NCBI RefSeq assembly: GCF_028657945.1
Contig: NZ_CP059693.1
Location: 5,332,001-5,396,000 of the forward strand
Length of the DNA stretch: 64,000 nt
Direction of reading: 5' to 3'
Origin: Thalassomonas haliotis
GTDB taxonomy: Bacteria; Pseudomonadota; Gammaproteobacteria; Enterobacterales; Alteromonadaceae
Shown here in pieces: positions 7,264 to 16,605 of the stretch. The position numbers and the translations under genes are program-made. The notes under the pieces are model-generated. The model worked only from the letters and a program-made list of their open reading frames with translations, was not told the origin of the DNA and made no database searches. Position 1 is the stretch's first letter. Every line of letters starts with the position of its first letter.

Positions 7264-8568
7264 TTAAATACTGGCGCCGACCAATTGCCCACGGCCGGCG
7301 GCTTGCTCTTTGGCCGGCATAGCGGCTAATAAACGGCAAATTTCCATCATGGCGCGGCCGTTATGATAAGGCGCCTTCCAGAAACCGGCTTTATAGCGGG
7401 CCGGTTTACTGGCTTGATCCTCAAGCGCCAGCCAGTGCCACTCGCCGTTTTCCCGGTCCAGGTGCTGCTGCCGGGTAAAGTGCCAGATACCCTCAAAAGC
7501 CTTGATATATTCAGTGTCTTGGGTCAGCTGATAGGCATTTAAGAAGCCCACCATGGCTTCCGCCTGTACCCACCAATCGCTACAGGGATCTATTTCTTTT
7601 TCTATAAAATCATAAGCTTCCAATACCCGGCCATTATCACTTAACCCTTGGCTTAAACCTTCTCTTAAACAAGTGCGCGCCAGCTTGATCACCAGCGGGG
7701 TTAAACCGGCCAATAACTCGGGCTCAGCCAATACCTGCAGGGCTTCATATAATAACCAGCTGCCTTCAATATCATGGCCAAAGGAATAATGCCGGGACTT
7801 ATCCTGCCAATCCATTTCCATAAACAGGCGTAAATGACCATTATCCGGGTTGATAATGTGCTCACTAAAATACCTGATATTGCGTGCCAGCGCTTCTCGG
7901 GTAGCCGGCGTCGGATTAGCCGAGTATAACGCGGTATAGGCTTCGAGCACATGCAGATGGGTGTTCATGGTTTTCGGCAAGTTATCATCTTTATTGCTCA
8001 AACGCATATCCTGCAAAGGCGACCAGTCGGCGGCGAAGGCTTCGCAATAACCGCCGTTAACCGTATCCAGTGCCCTGCTTTCCAGCAGTTGAAAATACCC
8101 CATGGCCTTGGCCAGCGCCTGTGACTCACGGGTCAACTTGTAATAGGCGCATAAACCATAAATGGCAAACGCCAGGGCATAGGTCTGTTTTTTACCGTCA
8201 AACAGGCGGCCTTTATAATCGAGCGACCAAAAAACCCCGCCATGTTGCGGATCGTCAAAGCATTCCAGCAGATAATAAAATGCCCGGCCTGCCAGGGCGG
8301 CACACTTATCCTGCTGCACATCATCTTTGAGTTCATCCCGGAAAAATAACGCCGCTTCGCTGAAAAACCATAATAACCGGGTATTGAGAATAATGCCCTT
8401 GTCGGCATTATCAACCACTTTACCCAAGTGATCGATTTCTCCGACAAAACCGCCATATTGCTTATCTACGGCATGTTGCTGCCACCAGCTGCTGATATTT
8501 TTCAGCTCCCGGTAAAACTCCCCCGCCGAAACCGATGTTATTGGTACTGCTGATGCCGTCATAAACAA
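7264..8568 (-). CDS. Mannobiose/cellobiose 2-epimerase, AGE superfamily, 434 aa
   Basis: A cytoplasmic (alpha/alpha)6-barrel epimerase. In mannan pathways this family turns beta-1,4-mannobiose into mannosyl-glucose, the substrate of GH130. Diagnostic sequences are KGIILNTRLLWFFSEAA (Arg64), MNTHLHVLEAY (His204), YSFGHDIEGSWL (His265) and APYHNGRAMME (His402). These match the Arg and catalytic His positions of cellobiose 2-epimerases. Its start overlaps the end of the GH130 gene by ten bases, so they are coupled. The length is slightly above the usual 390-410 because of short extensions at both ends. Confidence 0.88.
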   Translation of the reverse strand: MFMTASAVPITSVSAGEFYRELKNISSWWQQHAVDKQYGGFVGEIDHLGKVVDNADKGIILNTRLLWFFSEAALFFRDELKDDVQQDKCAALAGRAFYYLLECFDDPQHGGVFWSLDYKGRLFDGKKQTYALAFAIYGLCAYYKLTRESQALAKAMGYFQLLESRALDTVNGGYCEAFAADWSPLQDMRLSNKDDNLPKTMNTHLHVLEAYTALYSANPTPATREALARNIRYFSEHIINPDNGHLRLFMEMDWQDKSRHYSFGHDIEGSWLLYEALQVLAEPELLAGLTPLVIKLARTCLREGLSQGLSDNGRVLEAYDFIEKEIDPCSDWWVQAEAMVGFLNAYQLTQDTEYIKAFEGIWHFTRQQHLDRENGEWHWLALEDQASKPARYKAGFWKAPYHNGRAMMEICRLLAAMPAKEQAAGRGQLVGASI

Positions 8569-9740
8569 AATCCTTTGAGGGTTTGGGCATTGCGGTCAAT
8601 CAGTTCATTGCGCTTTCGTACCGACAAGGCAGAAAATAAACCGTCTTCCGGGGTATTGAGAACATAATCCACCAACTGCTCAACCGTGGAAGTGGCCACG
8701 TGCATCCGGGTATCGGAAGAAGCGTAATAAATAAACACCTGATTATCCTCATTCACTATCCAGCCGTTGCTGAACACGACATTGGAAACATCACCGACAC
8801 GTTCGCTTCCCTGGGGCGCGATCAGATGTCCCGCCGGTTTATGGCTTACCACCCAGGGGCGCTCCAGCTCGGTCATGAAGGTGTAAAGCACATAGCGCAA
8901 ACCGGCGGCGGTATTGCGCACCCCGTGTGCCAGGTGTAACCAGCCCTGCTCCGTTTTGATCGGCGCAGGCCCCTGGCCGTTTTTAATTTCCGTGATGGTG
9001 TGGTATTGCTTGGCATCAACAATCACTTCTTCCTTGATTTCGGCATTTTCCATCGACTCGGTTAACCCCCAGCCGATACCGCCGCCAGAGCCAACACTGA
9101 TAAAACCGTCCTGAGGCCGGGTAAAGAGCGCATATTTGCCATCCACGAATTCCGGGTGTAACACCACGTTACGCTGCTGGCCGGAATAAGTGATCAGATC
9201 CGGCAACCGCTCCCAGTTATCCAGATCTTTGGTGCGGGCGATACCACATTGGGCCACGGCGGCAGACAAGTCATCCGGCTGGGAAAAGTCTTTACGCTCG
9301 GTGCAGAACAAGCCGTAGATATAACCGTCTTCATGGGCCACCAAACGCATATCGTAGACATTAGTATCCGGATCATCTGTTTCCGACATAGTGATAGGTT
9401 TATCACGGAAGACAAAGTTATCGACCCCATTGGGACTTTCGGCAATGGCAAAGAAAGACTTACGGTCATCACCTTCAACCCGCACTGCCAAAACATATTT
9501 GCCGTTAAACAACATGGCGCCGGCATTAAAGGTGGCATTGATGCCCTGGCGCTCCATCAGAAAAGGATTGCTTTGTTCATTGAAGTCATAACGCCAACTG
9601 ACCGGGGCATGATCCCGGGTCAGCACTGGATTTTGCCAGCGCTGGTAAATGCCATTGTTGTCTGGTTCAGCAACATTTGGGGTTGCTAAAAATGCTTGTT
9701 GCCGGGTAATTAGTTGTTGTACTTTTTCTTGAAACTTCAT
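8559..9740 (-). CDS. GH130 4-O-beta-mannosyl-glucose phosphorylase, about 393 aa
   Basis: A cytoplasmic five-bladed beta-propeller enzyme that splits mannosyl-1,4-glucose with phosphate into mannose-1-phosphate and glucose. The signature NVYDMRLVAHEDGYIYGLFC contains the catalytic Asp, residue 130 counting from the start chosen here. GSGGGIGWGLTES and PAPIKTEQGWLHLAHG are also typical of GH130_1. The frame is open to 9836, but the first 32 residues do not fit the family. The Met pair at 9743/9740 gives the usual length and has an AGAAAG ribosome site upstream. Promoter and operators lie just beyond 9740. Confidence 0.9.
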   Translation of the reverse strand: MKFQEKVQQLITRQQAFLATPNVAEPDNNGIYQRWQNPVLTRDHAPVSWRYDFNEQSNPFLMERQGINATFNAGAMLFNGKYVLAVRVEGDDRKSFFAIAESPNGVDNFVFRDKPITMSETDDPDTNVYDMRLVAHEDGYIYGLFCTERKDFSQPDDLSAAVAQCGIARTKDLDNWERLPDLITYSGQQRNVVLHPEFVDGKYALFTRPQDGFISVGSGGGIGWGLTESMENAEIKEEVIVDAKQYHTITEIKNGQGPAPIKTEQGWLHLAHGVRNTAAGLRYVLYTFMTELERPWVVSHKPAGHLIAPQGSERVGDVSNVVFSNGWIVNEDNQVFIYYASSDTRMHVATSTVEQLVDYVLNTPEDGLFSALSVRKRNELIDRNAQTLKGFCL

Positions 9741-9838
9741 CATCTTTCTACCAAAAATCTCTGTAACCCGGGTGTCGTAACGCCTTAAGGGGATAAGCGA
9801 AAAACAGTCCCTAAGGTCAATGAAAAGACCACCCAATA

Positions 9839-9852
9839 AGCAACCGGTTACA
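9839..9852. promoter_or_regulatory. LacI-family operator, site 1
   Basis: AGCAACCGGTTACA fits the palindrome TGTAACCGGTTACA at its right half and centre. It lies about 100 bases before the GH130 start and probably controls the minus-strand GH130-epimerase-GH5 operon. Confidence 0.6.
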
Positions 9853-10004
9853 TTTTTAAGTTAATAACTGCCATGGCGAATTTTCCTTGCCATGACTGAC
9901 ATTTAGGATCACATTCCAGTCAATTGATTAGCACTGACTTTTCCTATTTACTTGAAAATAACTCTGCCATAAACCATCACGAGAGCGCTTTTCATAGATC
10001 ACAA

Positions 10005-10018
10005 TGTAACCGGTTACT
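10005..10018. promoter_or_regulatory. LacI-family operator, site 2
   Basis: TGTAACCGGTTACT differs from the perfect palindrome at the last base. It sits between the two divergent sugar operons and could act on both. Confidence 0.7.
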
Positions 10019-10126
10019 TCATTTTGTGCCAGTACTTTTCAAAAAAATGTCAAAGCAACAAAATGCCAGCAGACATCAGCTGTCACCAAATCTTAAAAAT
10101 TTATCTTCGGCTATTTAAATTTAAAA

Positions 10127-10140
10127 TGTAACCGGTTACC
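10127..10140. promoter_or_regulatory. LacI-family operator, site 3
   Basis: TGTAACCGGTTACC has one mismatch. It is about 90 bases before the phosphomannomutase start. Centre-to-centre it is 122 bases from site 2, a spacing that would allow looping by a dimer or tetramer. Confidence 0.7.
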
Positions 10141-10227
10141 ATCAATTGATATCGGAAACAACCCGTTCATTAAGCGGACATCCGCCAGTGCCGGATTTTT
10201 CTTTCAATCCAAAATAAGGATCAGCAG

Positions 10228-11580
10228 ATGCAGCCACTAACTTGCTTTAAAGCCTATGACATCAGGGGAAAAGTACCCGATGAACTCAACCCGCAACTGG
10301 CCTATAAAATAGGCCGGGCCACGGCTTTATTTTTAAATGCCCGCAAAATAGTGGTCGGTCACGATATCCGCTTAAGCAGCCCGATGATCACCGAGGCCCT
10401 GATAGACGGCCTTACTGATGGCGGCACCGATGTCTTTAATATCGGCCAGTGCGGCACTGAAGAAGTCTACTTCGCCACCTTCTCCCGGGAATTTTGCGGC
10501 GGTATCTGTGTTACCGCCAGCCATAACCCTAAAGCATATAACGGTATGAAGTTTGTCCGTGAAGGGGCGGCGCCCATCAGCGGTGATACCGGCTTAAATG
10601 CCATCAAAGAACTGGTACAAGCTGAGCCATTTTTTCCCCCGATACACAAAGGGCAAGTGATGCCGCTGGATATCAGTGCCGACTATACCCGGCATTTACT
10701 CGGTTATATCGATATCGCCAAACTGAAAAAACTAAAAATCGTGGTTAATGCCGGCAATGGCGGCGCCGGGGCCATCATCGACCGCCTGGCTCCCCACCTG
10801 CCCTTTGAGTTTATCCCCTTAAATCATGAGCCTGACGGCAACTTCCCCAATGGCGTCCCTAACCCGTTATTACCTGAAAACCGCACGGAAACCGTGGCTG
10901 CCATTAAGCTGCATAATGCCGATTTAGGTATCGCCTGGGACGGGGATTTTGACCGCTGCTTCTTCTTTGATGAACAAGGTGAATTCATTGAAGGCTATTA
11001 TATCGTTGGTTTACTGGCAGCGATGTTACTTGATGGCAAACAGGATGAAACCGTTATCCATGACCCCCGCCTGTACTGGAATACCCGGGATATCGTCCGC
11101 CAGCAAGATGGTAAAGCGCTGGCAAGTAAAACCGGCCACGCCTTTATTAAAGAGGCCATGCGCAAGCAAGATGCCATTTACGGCGGTGAAATAAGCGCCC
11201 ATCATTATTTCCGTGATTTCGCCTACTGTGATAACGGCAATATTCCCTGGCTGCTGATCACCGCCTTAATGTCCCGCACCGGCCAATCACTGTCATCCCT
11301 GATCAACGAGCGTAAAGCGCTTTATCCCTGTAGCGGGGAAATCAACAGCCAGGTGAAAGATCCTCAACAAGTGATCCGCGCCATAGCTGAAAAATATCAA
11401 GCACAGGCAAAAGCCAGTGATAATACCGACGGCCTGAGCATGAGTTTTCAGGAGTGGCGTTTTAACCTGCGAATGTCAAATACCGAGCCGGTGTTAAGAT
11501 TAAATGTCGAAGCAAGAAATGATCATGTCTTAATGCAGGAAAAAGCCAATGAATTACTTATGCTTATCAAAAGCAGTTAA
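10228..11580 (+). CDS. manB: Phosphomannomutase/phosphoglucomutase, 450 aa
   Basis: A cytoplasmic alpha-D-phosphohexomutase. Here it would turn the mannose-1-phosphate made by GH130 into mannose-6-phosphate. The active-site phosphoserine is in CVTASHNPKAYNG (Ser98), the Mg-binding loop is WDGDFDRC (Asp238, 240, 242), the sugar-binding loop is YGGEISAH, and the C-terminal phosphate-binding loop is RMSNTEPVLRLNVEA. Length and the start FKAYDIRG fit the ManB/CpsG group. An AAGGA ribosome site precedes the ATG. It is first in a two-gene operon with the CE2 esterase, opposite the GH130 operon and behind shared operators. Confidence 0.92.
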   Translation: MQPLTCFKAYDIRGKVPDELNPQLAYKIGRATALFLNARKIVVGHDIRLSSPMITEALIDGLTDGGTDVFNIGQCGTEEVYFATFSREFCGGICVTASHNPKAYNGMKFVREGAAPISGDTGLNAIKELVQAEPFFPPIHKGQVMPLDISADYTRHLLGYIDIAKLKKLKIVVNAGNGGAGAIIDRLAPHLPFEFIPLNHEPDGNFPNGVPNPLLPENRTETVAAIKLHNADLGIAWDGDFDRCFFFDEQGEFIEGYYIVGLLAAMLLDGKQDETVIHDPRLYWNTRDIVRQQDGKALASKTGHAFIKEAMRKQDAIYGGEISAHHYFRDFAYCDNGNIPWLLITALMSRTGQSLSSLINERKALYPCSGEINSQVKDPQQVIRAIAEKYQAQAKASDNTDGLSMSFQEWRFNLRMSNTEPVLRLNVEARNDHVLMQEKANELLMLIKSS

Positions 11581-11595
11581 CACAAGGAACAAGCC

Positions 11596-12696
11596 ATGAA
11601 CAGATTAGAACAACTACCGGTTTTATTTCTGCTGGTAGTAACATTTATGAGCATCCAGGTTATAGCAAAACCCCAAACGGTATCCGCCGATAATAAATTA
11701 TTACAATATACCGGCCGCATAGATTTCAGTGCCCCGAAAGCGCCAAAAATTTCCTGGCCCGGCACTTATATCAAGGCCAGGTTCACCGGCGATAAGTTAT
11801 CGGTATTACTCGACGATGAGTTTGGCAACAATTATTTCAATGTCTTTATCGACGAAGACTGGGATAACCCTGTGGTGATCCGGTGCAGCAAAGGGCCTAA
11901 ACCTTATGTTATCTCCCTTAAATTGCAGAAAAGGCTCAGCCAAGGCCCCCATTCCCTTATGATCAGCAAACGAACCGAAGGGGAGCAAGGCAACACTGTA
12001 TTTAAAGGATTAGTCTTGGCCGAAAACGGCAAATTACTCCCTCCGGCCCCCCGCCCTTCCCGGCGCATTGAATTTATCGGCGATTCAATCACCAGCGGCA
12101 TGGGCAATGAGGCTCCCCTGGACCAGGAAGACGGTAAGCTGGCAGAAAGAAATAACTTCCTGGCCTATGGCGCCATTACCGCACGTAACCTGGAAGCCGA
12201 ATATGTCAGCACCTCCCAAAGCGGCATCGGCATTATGGTGAGCTGGTTTGACTTTACCATGCCAAAATACTTCCTGCAGTTAAACGCCACTGGCTTAAAT
12301 GATTCCCGCTGGGACTTTAATCAATGGACTCCGGATGTGGCCGTTATAAACCTGTTTCAAAATGACCTCGCCCTGGCCGACATCCGGTTAACCCCGGTTC
12401 CCGATGATGAAGCACGCATACAAGCCTATTACCAGTTCCTTAAAACTGTCCGGGGTAAATATCCCGAGACCTTGATTATCGCCACCCTTGGCAGTATGAC
12501 TGCGGTAAAACCGGGATCGAAATGGCCGGGTTATATTGAGCAGGCAATCGCCCGGATAAAAGCAGAAACCGGCGATAAACGGCTAATGGCGATGATGTTT
12601 CCCTATACGGGTTATGACAAACATCCCAGGGTAAAACATCACAGAGAAAATGCCGCGCTGCTGACAAAATTTATCAGGCAACAAATGCGCTGGTAA
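11596..12696 (+). CDS. CE2-family acetyl esterase (SGNH hydrolase), 366 aa
   Basis: A predicted exported esterase that removes acetyl groups from mannan or other hemicellulose so mannanase can act. A signal peptide (about 1-24) is followed by a jelly-roll domain (about 35-145) and an SGNH hydrolase domain, the two-domain plan of carbohydrate esterase family 2. The catalytic Ser is Ser164 in EFIGDSITSG, the oxyanion residue is in NLFQND (Asn256), and the His is His343 in DKHPRVKHH. The last 102 bases are repeated 4 kb downstream at 16606-16707, which marks the left edge of inserted DNA. Confidence 0.85.
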   Translation: MNRLEQLPVLFLLVVTFMSIQVIAKPQTVSADNKLLQYTGRIDFSAPKAPKISWPGTYIKARFTGDKLSVLLDDEFGNNYFNVFIDEDWDNPVVIRCSKGPKPYVISLKLQKRLSQGPHSLMISKRTEGEQGNTVFKGLVLAENGKLLPPAPRPSRRIEFIGDSITSGMGNEAPLDQEDGKLAERNNFLAYGAITARNLEAEYVSTSQSGIGIMVSWFDFTMPKYFLQLNATGLNDSRWDFNQWTPDVAVINLFQNDLALADIRLTPVPDDEARIQAYYQFLKTVRGKYPETLIIATLGSMTAVKPGSKWPGYIEQAIARIKAETGDKRLMAMMFPYTGYDKHPRVKHHRENAALLTKFIRQQMRW

Positions 12697-12909
12697 ACAT
12701 CAATATCAGATAATGACAATCAACCCGTTACATTGATGCCGCTAATTTGATCATCTAATTTAGTTGATCAAGTTAGCATATTTAGTCACACTACCAAGCA
12801 GTTTAAAGTGGCATGTATTTCGTCATTATAATATCAACTCAAAACGCTTTATAGCTCGTATGGATAAGTTGATAAATGGAATTAAAAATAAGGCATCGAT
12901 GGATTGTTA

Positions 12910-14304
12910 ATGAAATGGACGTTTAAAAAAAAGCTCGCTTTTATTGCTCAACTTATACCGGTGGTATTACTTCTGGTTTTAGATCCTTTTGGGTTAACCT
13001 CTGCATTTGATAACGCCACTTCTGATGCACTAAACCGTATTAATAGCGTTGACTATTCCAGTGCCGGGCAAGATGAAATTACAGTCATATTGATCGATGA
13101 ACAATACCTGTCCTCCAACAACACTAGCTGGCCAATTAGTTATCGGGAACAGGCAAAAATTTATCGTAAAATATTGCACTATAAACCCAAGGCATTATTT
13201 TTAAACATTGCTTTTAGTCACGATCGCTCTACTGTTGATGACCCCATCAGTAAAGTTTTTAATACCTTTAAGCGCTATAAAAAAAGCCATAACACGCCTA
13301 TTTACTTAGCTGAAGTAGAATCTAAGTACAAAAATGCTCCCTTTGAATATCTTTCCGCAGTAGAGCAAAGTGTTATTAACTGGCAGGGGTTTGCATCAAA
13401 ATACCCCTTACAACTCAATAATAATGATACTGCTGCCCTATCTCTATACCGGGAATATTGTAAAAAAGAAACGAGTTGTGAGCTATTCGAGAATGGCGAC
13501 AATGCTCTTTTCGCGCCTTTAACAGTGCAGTGGGGCAGTCAAATTTCGGATAGTCAATCAAAGGAATATGACAATAGCCATTGCTACAAAAATAATTCAA
13601 ACTTTTCTTATTTGACTGACCTGATAAAAGGGGATTTATTGTGGCGCTTTCAAGAGCGGCTTTTTCAAAAATGTCCGTACACGAATACAATCATGGCATC
13701 GAGTTTAATTGGCAACGACAAGGAAGCTAACAGGTTTTTTAAAGACTTAATTAAAGACAAATTAGTACTGATTGGCACTATGATAGATAGTGCACCAGAC
13801 TTAATTAATTCCCCGGTTCACGGACAAGTTGCTGGAGTCTATTTCCATGCGATGGCATTAGATAACCTGATCACTTACGGAGAAAAATACAAGAGACAAC
13901 CACCCGATATTATTGCAAAAAACATAGGCGTCATTGATGCGATAGAAATGTTATTTGTCATTTGGGTCTTCGCCTTAAGGTATATTTTAGCGCATGGGGC
14001 CCACCCTACACATACACCTAAAAACACTGTTCAAAATAAAACAGCTGCCTACCTGTGGTTGTCTACATTTCTTATGCTCGCAATGATGAGTTACCTATCA
14101 AGTAATGTACTTCATTACCAAATGATTAATTGGGTAGGCCTGACGGCGCTGGCCTTCAGTGTCATGATCTATGGGATCAACTTCAACAAATTCTTTGAGT
14201 GGTTCAAAGGCATAATAGGGAACTTAAAAATCCTCATCATGGCACTCAACAATAAATTAAATAATCTCGAAATATTAAAAAATAACAATAAAGATCTCAG
14301 TTAA
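12910..14304 (+). CDS. CHASE2-domain membrane protein, about 464 aa
   Basis: One N-terminal membrane helix (about 11-30) is followed by a large extracytoplasmic domain with CHASE2 features: the FDNATSDALNRIN start, ITVILIDEQYL, WPISYREQAKIYRKIL and KLVLIGTMIDSAPDLINSPVHGQVAGVYFHAMALDNLI. Two or three C-terminal helices (about 345-365, 380-400, 408-425) and a short polar tail follow. No kinase or cyclase output domain is present, so any signal must pass to partners. Track-style start is TTG at 12904, but the ATG at 12910 is more likely. It is the first of three genes in the inserted segment. Confidence 0.75.
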   Translation: MKWTFKKKLAFIAQLIPVVLLLVLDPFGLTSAFDNATSDALNRINSVDYSSAGQDEITVILIDEQYLSSNNTSWPISYREQAKIYRKILHYKPKALFLNIAFSHDRSTVDDPISKVFNTFKRYKKSHNTPIYLAEVESKYKNAPFEYLSAVEQSVINWQGFASKYPLQLNNNDTAALSLYREYCKKETSCELFENGDNALFAPLTVQWGSQISDSQSKEYDNSHCYKNNSNFSYLTDLIKGDLLWRFQERLFQKCPYTNTIMASSLIGNDKEANRFFKDLIKDKLVLIGTMIDSAPDLINSPVHGQVAGVYFHAMALDNLITYGEKYKRQPPDIIAKNIGVIDAIEMLFVIWVFALRYILAHGAHPTHTPKNTVQNKTAAYLWLSTFLMLAMMSYLSSNVLHYQMINWVGLTALAFSVMIYGINFNKFFEWFKGIIGNLKILIMALNNKLNNLEILKNNNKDLS

Positions 14305-14327
14305 ACCATATAGTAAGGATAATTAGA

Positions 14328-14705
14328 ATGAAAAAATGGACATTGCCTCTGCTTACGATATTACTTAATACCCACGCTTTTGCAGAAAAAAAAGCGATAG
14401 AAATTGAGAATTATCAAATCAACCCTATAGATATTTTCGATGCTGACGGAAATCCTCTGAAAGAAGTTAATACTAAGACATTACCAAAACCTAATGTAAC
14501 GGTATTAGCCTCAAACGATGAGCTTGGTATTGTTAAAATACTAGATTTACAAGGAAAAGAAATCTGGCTTGATACTCTTGATTTAAAAATGAATATAGGA
14601 AAAACAGTCTCCCTTCCTTGTGTAAAACTAGCCATGAATTTACCTGAAGATAATACCAGAACAGGCACTTCAGGTTTTGGTTCCGCCTGTAAAAAAGGGA
14701 GCTGA
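14328..14705 (+). CDS. Small exported protein of the CHASE2/M48 module, 125 aa
   Basis: A signal peptide (MKKWTLPLLTILLNTHAFA) precedes about 105 residues. The middle (VLASNDELGIVKILDLQGKEIWLDTLDLKM) resembles a small SH3-like beta-barrel, though I cannot name a family. Two Cys (in LPCVKL and SACKKG) may form a disulfide. It sits 23 bases after the CHASE2 gene with a TAAGGA ribosome site and seven bases before the M48 lipoprotein start, so the three genes form an operon and probably work together in the periplasm. Confidence 0.6.
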   Translation: MKKWTLPLLTILLNTHAFAEKKAIEIENYQINPIDIFDADGNPLKEVNTKTLPKPNVTVLASNDELGIVKILDLQGKEIWLDTLDLKMNIGKTVSLPCVKLAMNLPEDNTRTGTSGFGSACKKGS

Positions 14706-14712
14706 AACAAGG

Positions 14713-16305
14713 ATGAATTCACTAAAACTCTCTTCTTTATCTCTGTTGCTACTATTAACAGGGTGTAAAACAGTCGATGGCATAACCAGCGCCGCCTCTA
14801 ATTTAATTGGTAATAATCTTTATGAAAATATAGAGGGTAAATATATTGATGATGAAGCTATTGAAGAATTTAAAATTAGAAAAGATGAACTAACCGGGCA
14901 AGGAGGACTCATTAGTTACTCCGGTATCCAGATACCGTTAGACCAGATAAGACAAACAAGTTTAATTCATTCACCTGAATTAACTACCTATCTACAAAAT
15001 ATAACCGATCACATTATCAAGCAGTGGCCAGGAACGCCAATCAAATCAAAAGTTGTTATTGTTAATAGCTATACTTTTGGGCCTTATGTCGATCAATTTG
15101 GTGTTATTCACGTGCCCTTGGGCATGTTAGAAAATGTTGAAAGCGAAGATGAAATTGCCAGTTTATTAAGCCATGAAGTGGGTCACATTTTATTACGGCA
15201 CCATGAAAGATCTGAAGTTGTTAAATCCCAACAGGAATATGTGAAGAATATAGCATCAACAGTCGTTGTCGTTAATACTGCAAAAAACACTAAGCTTAAT
15301 AAAGTTGGTGAAAATTACAAACTCATATACACACCAACAGAACAATCTAAAAATAATACCTCTAAAGCAGCTATCTACTCCTATTTGATTAATAGCCTTT
15401 CGGATAATGTTTGGAGCACCGCATGGGCTAGAAATCAAGAAGATGAGGCCGATTTATTAGGGCTTGATCTATTGGTTCATTCTGGATACTCCCCCAGAGC
15501 AGCTTCGCATACCTTAGACCGATTAAGTGACTTCCAAGGGAAACAGAAGAGTATTTTAAATACATTTATAGATAACAAAAAAGAAGCATTAGCCAATGCA
15601 TGGCAAGAGGGCGACATGGCTGCCCTTGGCCAGGAAGCGTCGACAACACTACTTGAGGGAACGGTTTCTCTCATCGACTCAACAACCGATTATTTAAAAA
15701 AATCACACATGTCACCTGCTGACAGAAATTTAAATTTACGTCATTACATTCGAAAAGAATATCGTTCTAAAAAAAGAAAGAGAGTCAACAAAACAACCTG
15801 GAAACAAATGAAATCCAGCCTTGCGGTAAGAAATATTTTAGAGGGATATAAATTTTCTTATCAGGCAACTAATGCCATTTCTCAATCAGAATATGCTTCA
15901 GCCAAAAAGCTATTTAGTCAATCACTTAACCCGCACACATCTAACCAACCAGCAATAAGGGAAGTGGCGTACACTCTAAATATGGCTCAGGGAAAGCCAA
16001 TCCAGGCAGAGCAACACTTAGCATTTATTGAACATTGGGGACTGGCATCCCCCAACTTTTATAAGTCTATTATTGAAGAAAAAATGAAGAAAAGTAACTT
16101 TGTTGAAGCATTAAAATATATAGAAAAAGCAGAGAAATACCTTCATAACAATGAAATGTTTATTGTTGAAAAATCAATAGCGCTTAATCAGGAATACCGT
16201 GAAGAAGATAGCATTAAATCGCTACATGAATGTACTTTATACTCAGATAAAAAAGCAACATGTGAAAATATGCTGAACAAGCTAGGAATAATAATAAATT
16301 CATAA
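14713..16305 (+). CDS. M48-family metalloprotease lipoprotein with C-terminal repeats, 530 aa
   Basis: A lipobox (LLLLTGC, Cys18) marks an envelope lipoprotein, so the ATG at 14713 is chosen over the longer frame from 14677. The zinc site is SHEVGHILLRHH (His154, Glu155, His158) and the third ligand is probably Glu in NQEDEADLLGLDLL, as in BepA/Oma1-type M48 peptidases. The C-terminal 140 residues look like TPR helices (YASAKKLFSQSL, FVEALKYIEKAEKYL), as in BepA. A terminator follows at 16331. It may process or degrade envelope proteins, possibly under control of the CHASE2 protein. Confidence 0.82.
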   Translation: MNSLKLSSLSLLLLLTGCKTVDGITSAASNLIGNNLYENIEGKYIDDEAIEEFKIRKDELTGQGGLISYSGIQIPLDQIRQTSLIHSPELTTYLQNITDHIIKQWPGTPIKSKVVIVNSYTFGPYVDQFGVIHVPLGMLENVESEDEIASLLSHEVGHILLRHHERSEVVKSQQEYVKNIASTVVVVNTAKNTKLNKVGENYKLIYTPTEQSKNNTSKAAIYSYLINSLSDNVWSTAWARNQEDEADLLGLDLLVHSGYSPRAASHTLDRLSDFQGKQKSILNTFIDNKKEALANAWQEGDMAALGQEASTTLLEGTVSLIDSTTDYLKKSHMSPADRNLNLRHYIRKEYRSKKRKRVNKTTWKQMKSSLAVRNILEGYKFSYQATNAISQSEYASAKKLFSQSLNPHTSNQPAIREVAYTLNMAQGKPIQAEQHLAFIEHWGLASPNFYKSIIEEKMKKSNFVEALKYIEKAEKYLHNNEMFIVEKSIALNQEYREEDSIKSLHECTLYSDKKATCENMLNKLGIIINS

Positions 16306-16320
16306 GCTGATATATCATTA

Positions 16321-16605
16321 TTAAAATACCCCCTGGATGGAAACATCCAGGGTTTTTAAATGGGGTTTTAGCTTGCTTAGTATCACAAATTTTTCTATGT
16401 AAAACCTTCTCCATCTAAATTGTTTTTCAGGGAGAATTGCCGGAGGAGCATAGCAACCTAAAAGAGGATAATATCTCAATGAACATTGCGGCAATTTATT
16501 ACATCCACCTAATTGTTCCAATATCACTTTAGCTAACTGTAAATCTTCAGGGTTTTGATTGTTTTTATATAAAGAAATATGGTGACTATTCAGCTCACGG
16601 CTATC
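16321..16605 (-). CDS. Possible gene fragment next to the duplicated CE2 end
   Basis: An open frame of about 95 codons (it continues antisense across the CE2 duplicate to 16695). Parts such as LQLAKVILEQLGGCNKLPQC look protein-like, but I recognise no family, and the 3' end overlaps the terminator hairpin. It may be the tail of a gene cut by the insertion or a chance frame. Confidence 0.2.
   Translation of the reverse strand, partial: DSRELNSHHISLYKNNQNPEDLQLAKVILEQLGGCNKLPQCSLRYYPLLGCYAPPAILPEKQFRWRRFYIEKFVILSKLKPHLKTLDVSIQGVF
16331..16357 (+). terminator. Intrinsic terminator of the CHASE2/M48 operon
   Basis: CCCTGGATG (16331-16339), loop GAAA, CATCCAGGG (16344-16352), then five T. It lies 26 bases after the M48 stop codon. 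Confidence 0.9.

Noticed and set aside
8070-8330. Antisense frames inside the epimerase, GH130 and GMC genes
   Set aside because: They come from codon bias on the opposite strand of clear enzymes and have no independent support.
9741-9836. Longer N-terminus for the GH130 phosphorylase
   Set aside because: The additional 32 residues do not fit the family; the Met pair at 9743/9740 gives the usual length and catalytic Asp position.
9924-10118. 64-aa plus-strand frame between the two divergent sugar operons
   Set aside because: It overlaps the promoter and operators and has no ribosome site or recognisable protein features.
12717-12733. Weak palindrome-like ATCAACCCGTTACA after the CE2 gene as another operator
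   Set aside because: Four mismatches to the consensus and no promoter position for a sugar gene.
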